Source: Terriglobia bacterium
GTDB lineage: Bacteria; Acidobacteriota; Terriglobia; Terriglobales; Acidobacteriaceae
Direction of reading: 5' to 3'
DNA length: 60,787 nucleotides
NCBI GenBank assembly: GCA_020073185.1
Contig: JAIQFT010000022.1
Location: forward strand, 1 to 60,787
Shown here in pieces: positions 35,763 through 45,381 of this stretch. The notes under the pieces were generated by a model that saw only the letters and a program-made list of their open reading frames with translations, did no database searches and had not been told where the DNA came from. Made by a program: the position numbers and the translations under genes. The first letter of the stretch is position 1, and each line of letters begins with the position of its first letter.

Positions 35763-36560
35763 ATGAACAAGGAAACTATGGCAACCGTACTCCAACCCGA
35801 TCTCGCAACCACGCAACGCGACCTGCAGAACGTTATTTCCGTCGCCGACGTGCACAAGTACTACGACCTCGGCGAGACCAAGGTGCACGCCCTGCGCGGC
35901 GTCTCGCTCGACATCCAGCACGGCGAGTTTGTCGCCATCATGGGCTCCAGCGGCTCCGGCAAGTCCACCTTCATGAACCTGCTCGGCTGCCTCGACAAGC
36001 CTAGCAGCGGCCGCTACTCGCTCAACGGCACCGACGTCTCCGAACTCGACAAGAACGCGCTCGCCGCCATTCGCAACCGCGAGCTCGGCTTCGTCTTCCA
36101 GGGCTTCAACCTGTTGGCGCGCACCACTGCGCTGGAGAACGTCGAGCTGCCGACGCTCTACGCGCGCCTCGACAAGAACGAGCGCACCGCGCGCGCCGAG
36201 AAGGCGCTGAACATGGTGGGGCTCGGCGACCGCATGGACCACTTCCCGTCGCAACTCTCCGGCGGGCAGCAGCAGCGCGTTGCCATCGCGCGCGGCCTGG
36301 TGAATCAGCCTTCGATCCTGCTGGCCGACGAGCCTACCGGAAACCTCGACAGCCGCACCTCGGTCGAGATCCTGCAGATTTTCCAGGAACTCAACGATCA
36401 GGGCCTGACCATCGTGCTGGTCACGCACGAGCCTGACATTGCGCAGTTCGCCAAACGTATCGTGGTCTTCCGCGACGGCAAGATTCGCCGCGACGACGTG
36501 GCTCGCAATCGCCCGCGCGCCGCCGATGTCTTGTTGAAGATGCCGACGGCGGAAGATTAG
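35763..36560 (+). CDS. MacB-like ABC ATPase subunit
   Basis: 265 residues from ATG 35763; ATG 35778 with AAGGA before it is an equal alternative. Walker A GSSGSGKST, Q-loop FVFQGFNLLARTTALENVEL (typical of the MacB/LolD group), signature LSGGQQQRVAIARGL, Walker B LLADEPTGNLD, H-loop VTHEPD. In E. coli MacB the ATPase and membrane part are fused; here they are separate genes, as in LolD/YknY systems. It powers export of substrates from the periplasm or inner membrane outer leaflet through MacA and a TolC-type channel. Confidence 0.9.
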   Translation: MNKETMATVLQPDLATTQRDLQNVISVADVHKYYDLGETKVHALRGVSLDIQHGEFVAIMGSSGSGKSTFMNLLGCLDKPSSGRYSLNGTDVSELDKNALAAIRNRELGFVFQGFNLLARTTALENVELPTLYARLDKNERTARAEKALNMVGLGDRMDHFPSQLSGGQQQRVAIARGLVNQPSILLADEPTGNLDSRTSVEILQIFQELNDQGLTIVLVTHEPDIAQFAKRIVVFRDGKIRRDDVARNRPRAADVLLKMPTAED

Positions 36561-36570
36561 TTTTGGGAAG

Positions 36571-36640
36571 GGCGCGGCTTCAGCCGTGCCGAATGGCGTG
36601 TTTCTAGGTTTGTCATTCCGGGCTTCAGCCCGCGAGGAAT
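36571..36640. repeat. TTCAG-centred hairpins between ATPase and permease genes
   Basis: GGCGCGGCTTCAGCCGTGCC near 36571-36592 and CCGGGCTTCAGCCCGCG near 36618-36635 are inverted repeats centred on TTCAG. The first is repeated, inverted, near 54687-54708. They are followed by a run of ACCGAC/ACCGAT words (about 36652-36710). Confidence 0.5.
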
Positions 36641-36727
36641 CTGGTTTTACCGAGAACCGACAACCGATAACCGACAACCCGATGGACCGACGAACCGAAA
36701 GACCGATAGACTTAAGAGAGTAGCTAT

Positions 36728-37945
36728 ATGGAATTCGCAGCCATTTTGAAAATCGCTCTCCGCGCTCTTGCCCGCAACAAGATGCGCTCCGTGCTCACCA
36801 TGCTGGGCATCATCATCGGCGTCGGCGCCGTCATCGCCATGGTGGGCGTGGGCCAGGGCGCGCAGCAAAAGGTCCAGGACCAGATCGCTTCCATGGGCAC
36901 CAACCTGCTCTTCATTTCCAGCGGCACGGTCACCCGCGGCGGCCTGCACATGGGCTGGGGCCAGACCAAGACCCTCGTCTACGACGACATGAAGGCCATC
37001 CAGCGCGAAATCCCCACCGTCGCCAAAGCCGCGCCCGGCAGCGGCACCAGCGCGCAGGTGGTTTTCGAAAACCAGAACTGGTTTACGCGCGTCAACGGTA
37101 CCGAGCCGCAGTATTTCGACATTCGCGACTGGCCCATCGTCGCTGGTTCCAGCTTCTCCCAGGACGACGTCACCCAGTCTGCCAACGTCGCCGTCCTCGG
37201 CGCGACCGTGCGCCAGAACCTGTACGGCGCCACCGACCCGATCGGCACCACCATCCGCATCGGCACCCTGCCCTTCCAGGTGGTGGGCGTGCTCGCCGCC
37301 AAGGGCCAGACCGGCATGGGCCAGGATCAGGACGATACCGTGGTCGTGCCCATCACCACGCTGCAGAAGAAAATCACCGGCCAAAACTGGCTGCAGTTCA
37401 TCATGGTTTCGGCGGTCTCGCAGCCGGCCACCTACGCCGCCCAGCAGCAGATCAGCTTGCTGTTGCGCGACCGCCACCGCATCCGTCCCGGACAGGACGA
37501 CGATTTCTTCGTCCGCAACCTGGCCGACATCGCCGAGCTCGCCGACCAGTCCTCGCGCGTCATGACCTTGCTGCTGGCCTCCATTGCCGGCGTCTCGCTG
37601 ATCGTGGGCGGCATCGGCATCATGAACATCATGCTGGTGTCGGTAACCGAGCGCACCCGCGAGATCGGCATCCGCATGGCCATCGGCGCCACCGAGCAGG
37701 ACGTGCAGCGCCAGTTCCTGAGCGAGTCGGTGGTGCTCAGCCTGATCGGCGGGGCGATTGGAATCGTCTTCGGCGTCGGCTCCTCGCTGGTGATCACCAA
37801 GACGCTGGGCTGGGCAGTTCTGATTTCGCCCATGGCCATCGTTGCCGCGGTGGTCTTCTCGATGGCGGTCGGCATCTTCTTCGGCTTCTATCCGGCGCGC
37901 AAGGCCGCACACCTGGATCCCATCGAAGCGCTCCGGTTCGAATAA
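36728..37945 (+). CDS. MacB-like ABC permease subunit
   Basis: 405 residues from ATG 36728 (GAGAG upstream). First helix with the MacB start IALRALARNKMRSVLTMLGI and GVGAVIAMVGVGQGAQ; a periplasmic MacB_PCD domain (about 45-265); then FtsX-type helices with GGIGIMNIMLVSVTERTREI and IGIRMAIGA, ending in FYPARKAAHLDPIEALRFE. It is the membrane half of the split MacB-type transporter. Last gene of the operon. Confidence 0.92.
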   Translation: MEFAAILKIALRALARNKMRSVLTMLGIIIGVGAVIAMVGVGQGAQQKVQDQIASMGTNLLFISSGTVTRGGLHMGWGQTKTLVYDDMKAIQREIPTVAKAAPGSGTSAQVVFENQNWFTRVNGTEPQYFDIRDWPIVAGSSFSQDDVTQSANVAVLGATVRQNLYGATDPIGTTIRIGTLPFQVVGVLAAKGQTGMGQDQDDTVVVPITTLQKKITGQNWLQFIMVSAVSQPATYAAQQQISLLLRDRHRIRPGQDDDFFVRNLADIAELADQSSRVMTLLLASIAGVSLIVGGIGIMNIMLVSVTERTREIGIRMAIGATEQDVQRQFLSESVVLSLIGGAIGIVFGVGSSLVITKTLGWAVLISPMAIVAAVVFSMAVGIFFGFYPARKAAHLDPIEALRFE

Positions 37946-38084
37946 ACCGAGGCTCGGGGTCACTCTTCGGCAGATCCTATCGAAGTCCTGCGGTTGAAGT
38001 AGCGGAGGCGTCGTCCCTTGCAACGTACAAGAACAACCGATAGAACGCATCGTGTACGCAATGACGAACAGATAAAATCGCTAC

Positions 38085-39785
38085 CTAATCAGCCTTCAGA
38101 GGTGCCCATACACTGCCGAGCACTCCCGTGAGGTTGTCGCGCACCACAAAGCGAACTCCATACTCACCAGATGGCACTTTGATGGTGTTTGCGTACCTTA
38201 CCCCGTTCGCGGCGATCTGTTGCACCGTTTCTGGGGTAAGGTCTGCTCTAAAATTCTGTGACACCTGCGCAACTTTCCGCCCTGATGCATCGAACACAAC
38301 CGCAATGAAGTCAATGTCCACTGCATTCTTGCGTTCTGTGTCAACTCGGGCTGAACCCGGTGCAACTGTCACCACGAAGTTTGCCTTCTTTTCCGCCGAG
38401 CCCTCAATCTGTCCCCACTGCACCGTGAGTGGCAAACCCGTGTAATCCACGGGCGACTCGAGCGCCATTCGCTCATCTACTTCGCGAACGGTGCGGTCGT
38501 CACTACGGGTGAGAAAGAATCCGGAGCGGCTTCGGACCTGTATCGCCGCTTTGCCTACAGATACCCTTAATCTTTGCCAGCCAGGCTTGCTGTCTTTAGC
38601 TAAGTAGTAACCTACCAAGTAGAAGTTAGACAGGTCTGCGTACGCGATCTGGAAAGCACCCGAGAGATCATTCATGTTATAAAACGCCCGCCCGCCAGTG
38701 ATTTCGGCAAACAGCTTCATCCCCTCGTGCACACTTTGCCGAAGCGTAGCCGCGCTATTGTCATTAAACGGATTGCGGAGTTCCTCGCCGCGAATCCTCC
38801 CGGGCGTCACGCTGGCCACGTCTCGTTGCTCCACGACCTTGGGCGCTGGTTCCGCGGTCAAGCCGCTCAGATCCACCGGGTACATCGCCACGTTCGCGCC
38901 CGCAAGCATTTCCATTGTGCGGCGATATACCTCCGGTGCAACTCCGCCCGTGATCTCATTCGTTGTGGTGTTGACCTTGAAGGGGAACCCTCCCGACGCC
39001 CAGATCAATGCTTTGCGGCCAGGTATGGCCTTTACGCCCTCGGCAATATGGCGAAAGGCTTCCAGAGTCGTCATTATCGACTGGTTCTGCTTCGAGGTCG
39101 CGACGACTCCCGACGCCAGTGCCGCACTGGCCATCTGGAGCGCCTTTTCGGCATTCAATCCTTGGGTGATCATAGCGACTAACTGGCGCGCTTCTCCCAA
39201 GGAACTCGCGGCAGCATCCCGGGTTGCGCTGTCGAGCGCCGGTTGTCCTGTAGCTGTACGCAGCGCCGACACCAGGATGCGAGGATCGTTGGTGAAATCG
39301 TGCAGCACATGCAACCCATTGATGTCTAGTACCGCTAACCCGACGAGCGCATTCGTTGGCACCGTTTGAGCCAACATTTTCATCAGCGCCTCGCGACCCT
39401 GGACTTGATTCTCGAAAGGAGTGTTAAGCACGTCCACCAAGATGATGTATAAAGGCTTTGCATTCGGGTCATTCGCCAATTCGTTCGTATACGCATTGTT
39501 GGGCAATTCCGTGCGCCTCACGGGAGCGAGTCTTGCGGTGACTTCTTCAAACGTACGAAGAGCTTGTAGTTTGCCGTTGTGCTCTAGCCGGAAATCTTCC
39601 TTGCCCAGCCCGTGAACAAACTTGCCGTTGTGATCGGTGACCACCACCGGCACTAAAACAAGCTCTGTCCTAGCCTTGAACACCCCTGGCGATGCATCTT
39701 GCCAGATCTGGCCGTCCCCCCTCACACCCATGGCGGTCAGGATGACTGCGCCGACAAACAGTCTGGCTCGAAGGCTGGGTTTCAT
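38085..39785 (-). CDS. secreted VWFA-domain protein (acidobacterial type)
   Basis: 566 residues with a signal peptide (ARLFVGAVILTAMGVRGDGQ). VLVPVVVTDHNGKFVHGLGK and EDFRLEHNGKLQALRTFEEV form the entry domain; the VWFA fold begins at YIILVDVLNTPFENQVQGRE and includes IPGRKALIWASGGFPFKVNT. The metal-ion adhesion motif appears altered (DVLNT instead of DxSxS), so metal binding is doubtful. The C-terminal third (NFVVTVAPGSA, KVPSGEYGVRFVVRDNLTG) looks like a beta-sandwich. Function unknown; such genes are numerous in Acidobacteriota. Base composition is visibly lower in GC than neighbours, also in the broken gene that follows. Confidence 0.75.
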   Translation of the reverse strand: MKPSLRARLFVGAVILTAMGVRGDGQIWQDASPGVFKARTELVLVPVVVTDHNGKFVHGLGKEDFRLEHNGKLQALRTFEEVTARLAPVRRTELPNNAYTNELANDPNAKPLYIILVDVLNTPFENQVQGREALMKMLAQTVPTNALVGLAVLDINGLHVLHDFTNDPRILVSALRTATGQPALDSATRDAAASSLGEARQLVAMITQGLNAEKALQMASAALASGVVATSKQNQSIMTTLEAFRHIAEGVKAIPGRKALIWASGGFPFKVNTTTNEITGGVAPEVYRRTMEMLAGANVAMYPVDLSGLTAEPAPKVVEQRDVASVTPGRIRGEELRNPFNDNSAATLRQSVHEGMKLFAEITGGRAFYNMNDLSGAFQIAYADLSNFYLVGYYLAKDSKPGWQRLRVSVGKAAIQVRSRSGFFLTRSDDRTVREVDERMALESPVDYTGLPLTVQWGQIEGSAEKKANFVVTVAPGSARVDTERKNAVDIDFIAVVFDASGRKVAQVSQNFRADLTPETVQQIAANGVRYANTIKVPSGEYGVRFVVRDNLTGVLGSVWAPLKAD

Positions 39786-39855
39786 TTCAAACGACCTCTA
39801 TTCTGGACCGGACCAACGGCCCTGCGCAGCAACTCTAATGCAACCGAACACTACA

Positions 39856-40374
39856 TCATTCCGCCTTTGCGGTGATTAACTTTGCTCTGCCATGTTCGAC
39901 TCGGTAAAAAGCAAAGCCCTCGCTGGTATAACAGAGTAGGTTATTTCCTAACTCAGGACTAGTTTTATAGACCGCCAGTTCATCTCCACTGGCCGCATCG
40001 ACAACGGAGTAGTAGGTAGTGGCAGGTCCCTTGCCGCCATACTTCAAATATGTGATCACAAGTCGCCGATCCGCATAGAATATGTTGAACGGCATGTATT
40101 CTGGCTCTGCGGTAGCCAAAACAAAGCTCCTTATGCTGTCACCAGTGCGAGACACCACAGATACACCCTTCGGGTTCAGCAAGTAAAGTTGACCATCTTC
40201 CCCATATGCCGCTGGCGCATCCATGGCTCGGCTTACCATGTTGTCACTGAACTGGAGGGAGCCCTTTCCCGCTATGACGTGCCGAACGAGTGCTCCCGTC
40301 GAATCAAATTCCGCAACATAGTCACGGCCACGTTCGCTCTCCGGGGCGGATTGAGGGCCAACACAGCATCCGCA
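39856..40374 (-). pseudogene. 3' part of a beta-propeller-like protein gene, start missing
   Basis: The frame is open from a TGA at 40375-40377 to the stop at 39856 and reads GRDYVAEFDSTGALVRHVIA, then MDAPAAYGEDGQLYLLNPKG and IFYADRRLVITYLKYGGKG, the repeating style of NHL/six-bladed propeller proteins. ATG 40239 would give 127 residues but cuts into a clear repeat, so the true start is lost. Upstream, another minus-strand frame reads TDTPLVVDADAVLALN, suggesting a frameshift or patchwork. I read this as a truncated or degraded gene; it lies between the VWFA gene and the orphan higA and shares their lower GC. Confidence 0.5.
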
Positions 40375-40464
40375 TCAACGACCAATGGCGTGTCTGTTTC
40401 CTGTGGCGGAATGGGGATGCCTACGATGTCGAGATTACGGATTACCACTGAGAGAGCAAGAAAT

Positions 40465-40770
40465 ATGGCAGCAAAATTGAAGCCCGTGCATCCCGGCGAG
40501 ATTCTGCGGGAGGAATTCATGGGGCCGCTTGGCGTGAATCCGCACAAGCTCTCCCTGGCCCTGCGCGTGTCTGCGCCCGCAGTTTATGAGATTGTGAACG
40601 AGAGGAGGGCCATTTCTACCGATATGGCTCTCAGGCTTGCCCATTGTCTTGGCACCACGCCCGAGTTTTGGCTTAATCTCCAGACTCGCTATGACCTGGA
40701 AGTGGCCCGCGACAAAGACGCAGCTAGAATCGAACGGGAAGTACAAAGGGTTGCTGGTGCTACTCGTTGA
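40465..40770 (+). CDS. HigA-family antitoxin, no adjacent toxin
   Basis: 101 residues from ATG 40465 (GAGAGAG upstream). VHPGEILREEFMGPLGVNPH and KLSLALRVSAPAVYEIVNER form the XRE-type HTH; MALRLAHCLGTTPEFWLNLQ is the HigA family mark. HigA normally follows a HigB toxin gene; here the upstream sequence is the broken propeller gene on the other strand and no HigB-like frame is seen. It may be an orphan antitoxin or regulator left after toxin loss. Confidence 0.85.
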   Translation: MAAKLKPVHPGEILREEFMGPLGVNPHKLSLALRVSAPAVYEIVNERRAISTDMALRLAHCLGTTPEFWLNLQTRYDLEVARDKDAARIEREVQRVAGATR

Positions 40771-40855
40771 AAGTGCGGCTGCGCCGCCCGTGGCACGCAT
40801 TTCAACCGTCACGCTCGAGGGTGAGCCCGGTCCACCCGTTTTTGGCGAGACTCTA

Positions 40856-43816
40856 CTACTTCTTTGGCGGTGGCGGCGGTTGTTTTTGCTGCTTCTTCTT
40901 GTCGCCGAGCACCTGATTGAGCAGGTCGCCAAGAGGATTCTGTTGCTGAGGTTGCTGCTGCGGCAAGGCCGTCGGCTGTTTCGGCTGTTGCTGTTGGCCT
41001 GCGAGGGCGCCGAGAACGCCGCCGAGGCCGCGCTGCTGCGCACCGCCCTTGCCGCCGACCGCGCCCAGAATGCCGCTGACGAGCCCGCCGGGATTGCCCG
41101 CGGTCGGCAGCAGGTTCTGCAATTTCATCTGCGCGATCTTTTGCAGGTCGGGCGCGACGCGCGGGCTGCCGAAGGTGCCGGTCAGGAGAATGGGAATGAC
41201 CAGTTCGCCCTGCTGGTTGGCGAGCGCGGTCTGCATGAAGCCGCCGACCTGCGTCCCGCCCACCTGCTGGCTCATCGCTTTGGAGAGCACGGCGGTCACG
41301 TGCATGTTCAGCTCTTCGGTCGCCAGGTTAAGTGCGCCCTCGGCGGCCATGGTTCCGCCGGGAATGACGGCTTTCACATTGTTGGTCTGCGCCAGTCCGT
41401 TGACCACGTTGAAATTTCCAGTGAGCTGCACAATATCGGTGAACGGCTCGCTGCCGGTCGAGGATGGCGACTTGAAGCCGGCGCCGACAAACTTGCCGAC
41501 GCCGGCCAGTTCGTTCAGCAGGTCAACATGCGCGAGCTTGCCCTTGGTGAGATCGAGCGCGATGGTGCCGTTCAGCGTGCGCGCCATGTCGGCCGACGAG
41601 GCGGCGCGGAAGCTGGCATTGGCGTTGCCCGCAAGCAGGCCGTAGACGGTCTGCTTGAGCGAGCTGACCGACGAGAGCAGCTTGTTGGCGTCCACCTGGT
41701 TGAGCTTGGTCTGCACGGTCACGGCCATCGGCGTGGGGCGCATGTCCAAGGTGATCGTGCCGATCTGCTGGCCGCCGTAGAGGCCGGCGGTAATGGGCGC
41801 GAGCTTAATCACGCCGTGGTCGAAGACGACGTTGGAATGGACCTGGTCTAGCAGGAGCTGGTCGTAGATGACCTTGCCGGCCGTGATACTGCCGCCACCG
41901 CTGATTCTTTCCAGGATGCTGGACTGTGGCGCGGCGGATTTCGTTTGCGCTTCGGCGCGAGGGATCAGGTTCCAGGAAAACGTGCTCGCGGGCGAGTGCG
42001 CTCCAGCATCGTTCGTGACCGCACACGCGAGGGCGCGTATGCCGCACAAATCCAACGTGGCGCGATGCTGCGGCTGCTGCGGCGCGCTACCCAGCGCCTG
42101 CTGCAATTTTACGACATCGACCTGGTCGGCGTTGAGCGTGAACCGCACTTGCGGCGCATTGAAGTTGCGCAGCGTCATGTTGCCGGTGGCGTTGGTGCCG
42201 GCGAGTGAAGCATTGAGATTGTTGAGCGACGCCCCGTTCTGGCTGAACTGCAGGTCGGCGTTCTTGATCGCCAGCGGCTGCGTAATCTGCGGCGTGTTCA
42301 GCGTCGCGCTCACGATCTTGCCGCTGCCGCTGAAGTTCATGGCGTCGGTGTTCTTGATCGGACCGGCGGCGTGCAGGTCGAGCGAGATATTGCCGGCGCC
42401 GCTGATGCCTTCCGCGGCCGAGATGCCGTAGGCGCGCGCGATGGCGAGCAGTTCCGGAATGCTGGCGTCGAAGGTGCGCAGCGTGGCGTCAACCAGCGGC
42501 GAGGCGCTGGTGTAGTTGCTCAGCGCGAACTGCACCGCGACCTTCGTCCCGCCGCTGTTCGCAGTGAAGGGATTGGAGCGGATGTCGCGCGGCGTGAGCG
42601 CGAGTTCGATGCCGCTGACATCGACGGGTTGCTTCAGGTCGCCGCCGCTGACGTGCATGTCTTTGCCGGACAGATTGCCGTTGAGCGCCGGCTGCGCGAG
42701 CGGGCCTTGCGCGCTCAGCTCGGCGGTGAGTTTGCCGTTCACCGTCATGTTGGGATTGAAGGCCACGCCGAAGGCGGAAGCCAGGCGCGCGACCTCGGCA
42801 ATGGAAGCGTCTTGCGCGGTGACGTGCACGTTGGCGGTGGCGGGCGTGGCGCCGCCATTGATGTCTCCGGAGATGGACAGCGGCGTCGAACCGAGCTGCA
42901 GCTTGGCGCGATCGATGTGGATTTGGTCGCTGGCGAGGCGGTCGGTGAACTTGTAGTCGAGGGAGACGGGGTAACCGATCTTGACGTTGCGCACGACGCC
43001 GTCCTTCAGTTCTGCCGTGCCTTCCGAGCTGAGCGTGCCGTTATCGTTCTTGAGCGCGAGGTTGCCGGAGACGGTGCCTTCCATGCCTTTCAGCGAAGGC
43101 ACATCGAGCACCTTCTGGATGCCGCCAAGGGAGACTTCCTTGAGTTGCAGCTTGCCGTCGAAGGGAGTCTTCAGCATGTCGGCTTGGTCAATGGGTCCGG
43201 CGGTGCCGCTGAGCGCGAGCGTTTCCGTGCCCGGGCCGGGTAGACGGAGCGCGGCGGAGAAATCGAAGGGCTTGCCGGGCGCGTAGCCGTGCAGGCTGAC
43301 GTCGATATTGTTGTAGACGCCCTGGAAATGCTTCTGGTCATCAACCAGCGTGACCTGGCCGTTGCTGATCTTCAGATTGGAGAGCACGAAGCCGCCGCCC
43401 TGCGCTTCCGGCTTGCTCGGCTGTTGCTGCGCCTGGCCGAGGGTGGAGAAGTTCCAAACCCCTTGCGCGTTACGGATCAGTTGCAGCTTGGGCCCCTTGA
43501 GATCGAGCGAGCTTATCTGCACGTCCTGATGCAGCAACGGCAGCAGTTTTACCGAGGCGTCGATGGCATCCATGCTGGCGAAGGGGCCGCGGCCGAACTG
43601 GGGGGCTTCGCCGATAACAACGTCATCCATGCGCACCGTCGGGGGCAGCAGCGAGAGGTGCATCTGGCCGAAGGTGACGGAGCGTCCGAGGGCCTTTTCC
43701 AGTTGCGCCTGGATGACGCCGTGATAGCGGTTGATGTCGAGCACCAGCGGCACGACAACGATGATGATGACAAGGATGGCGACGATGATGGCGACCGAAA
43801 TTGCTAGCTTGCGCAT
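40856..43816 (-). CDS. AsmA-family protein
   Basis: 986 residues from ATG 43816 with GAGGAGG upstream. One N-terminal membrane helix (ISVAIIVAILVIIIVVVPLV) followed by NRYHGVIQAQLEKALGRSVT and LSLLPPTVRMDDVVIGEAPQ, the AsmA N-terminal domain. The rest is long repetitive beta structure, with the conserved AsmA C-terminal block (INLATEEL-like NLATEELNMHVTAVL). The last 80 residues are Gln/Pro/Gly/Lys-rich and end in PPPPPKK. AsmA-like proteins are periplasmic bridges thought to carry lipids to the outer membrane. Monocistronic here. Confidence 0.85.
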   Translation of the reverse strand: MRKLAISVAIIVAILVIIIVVVPLVLDINRYHGVIQAQLEKALGRSVTFGQMHLSLLPPTVRMDDVVIGEAPQFGRGPFASMDAIDASVKLLPLLHQDVQISSLDLKGPKLQLIRNAQGVWNFSTLGQAQQQPSKPEAQGGGFVLSNLKISNGQVTLVDDQKHFQGVYNNIDVSLHGYAPGKPFDFSAALRLPGPGTETLALSGTAGPIDQADMLKTPFDGKLQLKEVSLGGIQKVLDVPSLKGMEGTVSGNLALKNDNGTLSSEGTAELKDGVVRNVKIGYPVSLDYKFTDRLASDQIHIDRAKLQLGSTPLSISGDINGGATPATANVHVTAQDASIAEVARLASAFGVAFNPNMTVNGKLTAELSAQGPLAQPALNGNLSGKDMHVSGGDLKQPVDVSGIELALTPRDIRSNPFTANSGGTKVAVQFALSNYTSASPLVDATLRTFDASIPELLAIARAYGISAAEGISGAGNISLDLHAAGPIKNTDAMNFSGSGKIVSATLNTPQITQPLAIKNADLQFSQNGASLNNLNASLAGTNATGNMTLRNFNAPQVRFTLNADQVDVVKLQQALGSAPQQPQHRATLDLCGIRALACAVTNDAGAHSPASTFSWNLIPRAEAQTKSAAPQSSILERISGGGSITAGKVIYDQLLLDQVHSNVVFDHGVIKLAPITAGLYGGQQIGTITLDMRPTPMAVTVQTKLNQVDANKLLSSVSSLKQTVYGLLAGNANASFRAASSADMARTLNGTIALDLTKGKLAHVDLLNELAGVGKFVGAGFKSPSSTGSEPFTDIVQLTGNFNVVNGLAQTNNVKAVIPGGTMAAEGALNLATEELNMHVTAVLSKAMSQQVGGTQVGGFMQTALANQQGELVIPILLTGTFGSPRVAPDLQKIAQMKLQNLLPTAGNPGGLVSGILGAVGGKGGAQQRGLGGVLGALAGQQQQPKQPTALPQQQPQQQNPLGDLLNQVLGDKKKQQKQPPPPPKK

Positions 43817-44117
43817 AAAGCCTCCTCGTCCGGTTCGCGGGATCAAGTCCGGCCCGCAGTACAGGGACACACTAACAGAAGCGGCGCTTTCTTAGTTCGA
43901 AGCCACGGAGACGGAGCGCGGTTGTACAGAAGGTTGTCGGTTGACGGTGTTCGGCTTTGGGACGGTTCCAACGGGAACCCAAGACCGAGAGCCGAGAACC
44001 GCTACAGAGCCTCAAGTTTGACGCTGCTGAATTGGCCCTGCTAGACTCGACAATTCTGGGCCGTCTGCCGCAGTCTTTCTACGGCAGCCCTCCTCGACGG
44101 TTAAGGACTCAACAAAC
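43817..44117. other. divergent region between AsmA and TPR-protein genes
   Basis: 301 bases; no gene seen. A TTGACG hexamer at about 43941 could be part of the promoter for the plus-strand gene. Runs of GAGACCG/AGAGCCG-like words (about 43975-44005) resemble the low-complexity spacers elsewhere in the window. Confidence 0.35.
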
Positions 44118-44828
44118 GTGCGCAGTTCAACAAGACATCAGCTCAAAGAAGATCAATTCCGGACCACCGCCAAGGAAACCTATTCCTGGGCGGTCGAACA
44201 CGGCGGCAAGCTGGTCTATGGTGGGGCCGCGGTGGCGGTGGTGCTGGTAATCGTGGCCGCCGGCTGGTTCTACCTCCAGCGGCAGGACGAGGCCGCGGGC
44301 GTGGCGCTGGGGCATGCGTTGCAGGTGTATCAGGCGCCGTTGATTTCGGGGGGACAACCGCCGGCGCCGGAGGTGACATCGTTTGCAACGACTGCGGACC
44401 GGGCCAAGGCGGCGCGGGCGGAGTTCGCCAAGGTGGCGGAGCAGTATGCGCACACCAACTCAGCCGAGATTGCGCGCTATTTCATGGGATTGACCGACCA
44501 GGACGCGGGCAACACGGCGGCGGCCGAAAAAGAATTGAAGGAAGTGGCGGAGTCGGGGCACTCGGACCTGGCTTCGCTGGCCAAGCTCGCGCTGGCGGCC
44601 TTATATCGCAACCAGGGCAAGGACGCGCAGGCGGCGCCGATCTACAAAGACCTGATCGAACACCCGACGAATACGGTTTCGAAGTCGCAAGCGCAACTGG
44701 CGCTCGCCTCGGTGTACGAGTCGAAGCAGCCGCAGGACGCGCGCACCCTGTATCAGCAAGTGCAGAAAGAAAACCCCGACAGCCCGGCGGCGCAGATTGC
44801 GAGCGCACGGCTGGCCGAGCTGAAGTAA
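44118..44828 (+). CDS. membrane-anchored TPR protein (YfgM/BamD-like)
   Basis: 236 residues from GTG 44118 (AAGGA about 11 bases before). A cytoplasmic N-terminus (QFRTTAKETYSWAVEHGGKL) precedes one helix (VYGGAAVAVVLVIVAAGWFY) and a periplasmic TPR region (ALGHALQVYQ to QIASARLAELK). This is the layout of YfgM, an ancillary SecYEG/PpiD factor. Role in envelope protein folding is likely but inferred. Confidence 0.7.
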   Translation: MRSSTRHQLKEDQFRTTAKETYSWAVEHGGKLVYGGAAVAVVLVIVAAGWFYLQRQDEAAGVALGHALQVYQAPLISGGQPPAPEVTSFATTADRAKAARAEFAKVAEQYAHTNSAEIARYFMGLTDQDAGNTAAAEKELKEVAESGHSDLASLAKLALAALYRNQGKDAQAAPIYKDLIEHPTNTVSKSQAQLALASVYESKQPQDARTLYQQVQKENPDSPAAQIASARLAELK

Positions 44829-45012
44829 GCCGAGTCTCAGGCCTCAGCTTCGGCAAAAGCGAGACAGGTTTCAGTTTTGCGGGTTTGAGCGCAGCGGCCG
44901 CGCTGCATTCCACGGTTATTTCCCAAATAGCTTCCGCCAGGTTCGCCGAGTAGCGCGAATGACTGAGCTGGGGCTGTGAGTTGTGATTTGGGGAAGTAGC
45001 TAGGTTCGGCGG

Positions 45013-45381
45013 TTAGCCGGTCGCTTCTTCGAGCTGGCCTTTTTCCAGCTTTTCCTGACATTCGATGCAGTGGCGGGTCCAAGGCACAGCCTCGATGCGC
45101 TTGGGGTTGATCTCCTTGCCGCAGGAGATGCACTGGCCGAATGTGCCTTCGCGGATGCGAGACAGGGCGCCCTCAACCATCTGCAACAGTTGGCGCTCGC
45201 TGTTGCTCTGATGGAAGAGGAACTCCTTGTTGTAAGAGCTGGCGGCGCGGTCGGCAATGTCCTGCGCGGTATCGAGGTCGGTGGTGCGCCCGTCCTGCTC
45301 GCTGCGCGACACGTTCTTGCGCAACTGCTGCTGCCGCTCTTCCAGCTTCTTCTTAAAGTATTCGAGCTTCTTCTTTTCCAT
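45013..45381 (-). CDS. DksA/TraR-type C4 zinc-finger transcription factor
   Basis: 122 residues from ATG 45381; upstream frame is not coding. A coiled coil (EKKKLEYFKKKLEERQQQLR) leads to the tip DTAQDIADRAASS, which keeps the Asp-x-x-Asp-x-Ala tip of DksA, then the zinc site CISCGKEINPKR...CIEC. It binds RNA polymerase through the secondary channel and, with ppGpp, tunes initiation. About 30 residues shorter than E. coli DksA at the N-terminus. Confidence 0.88.
   Translation of the reverse strand: MEKKKLEYFKKKLEERQQQLRKNVSRSEQDGRTTDLDTAQDIADRAASSYNKEFLFHQSNSERQLLQMVEGALSRIREGTFGQCISCGKEINPKRIEAVPWTRHCIECQEKLEKGQLEEATG

Noticed and set aside
34095-36677. 860-residue open frame on the minus strand
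   Set aside because: It is antisense to the MacA-like and ATPase genes and has no family-like sequence; a product of GC-rich codon bias.
34040-36710. CRISPR-like repeats (AACGACT and ACCGAC runs)
   Set aside because: Units are 7-8 bases, degenerate and without unique spacers; low-complexity spacer DNA, not an array.
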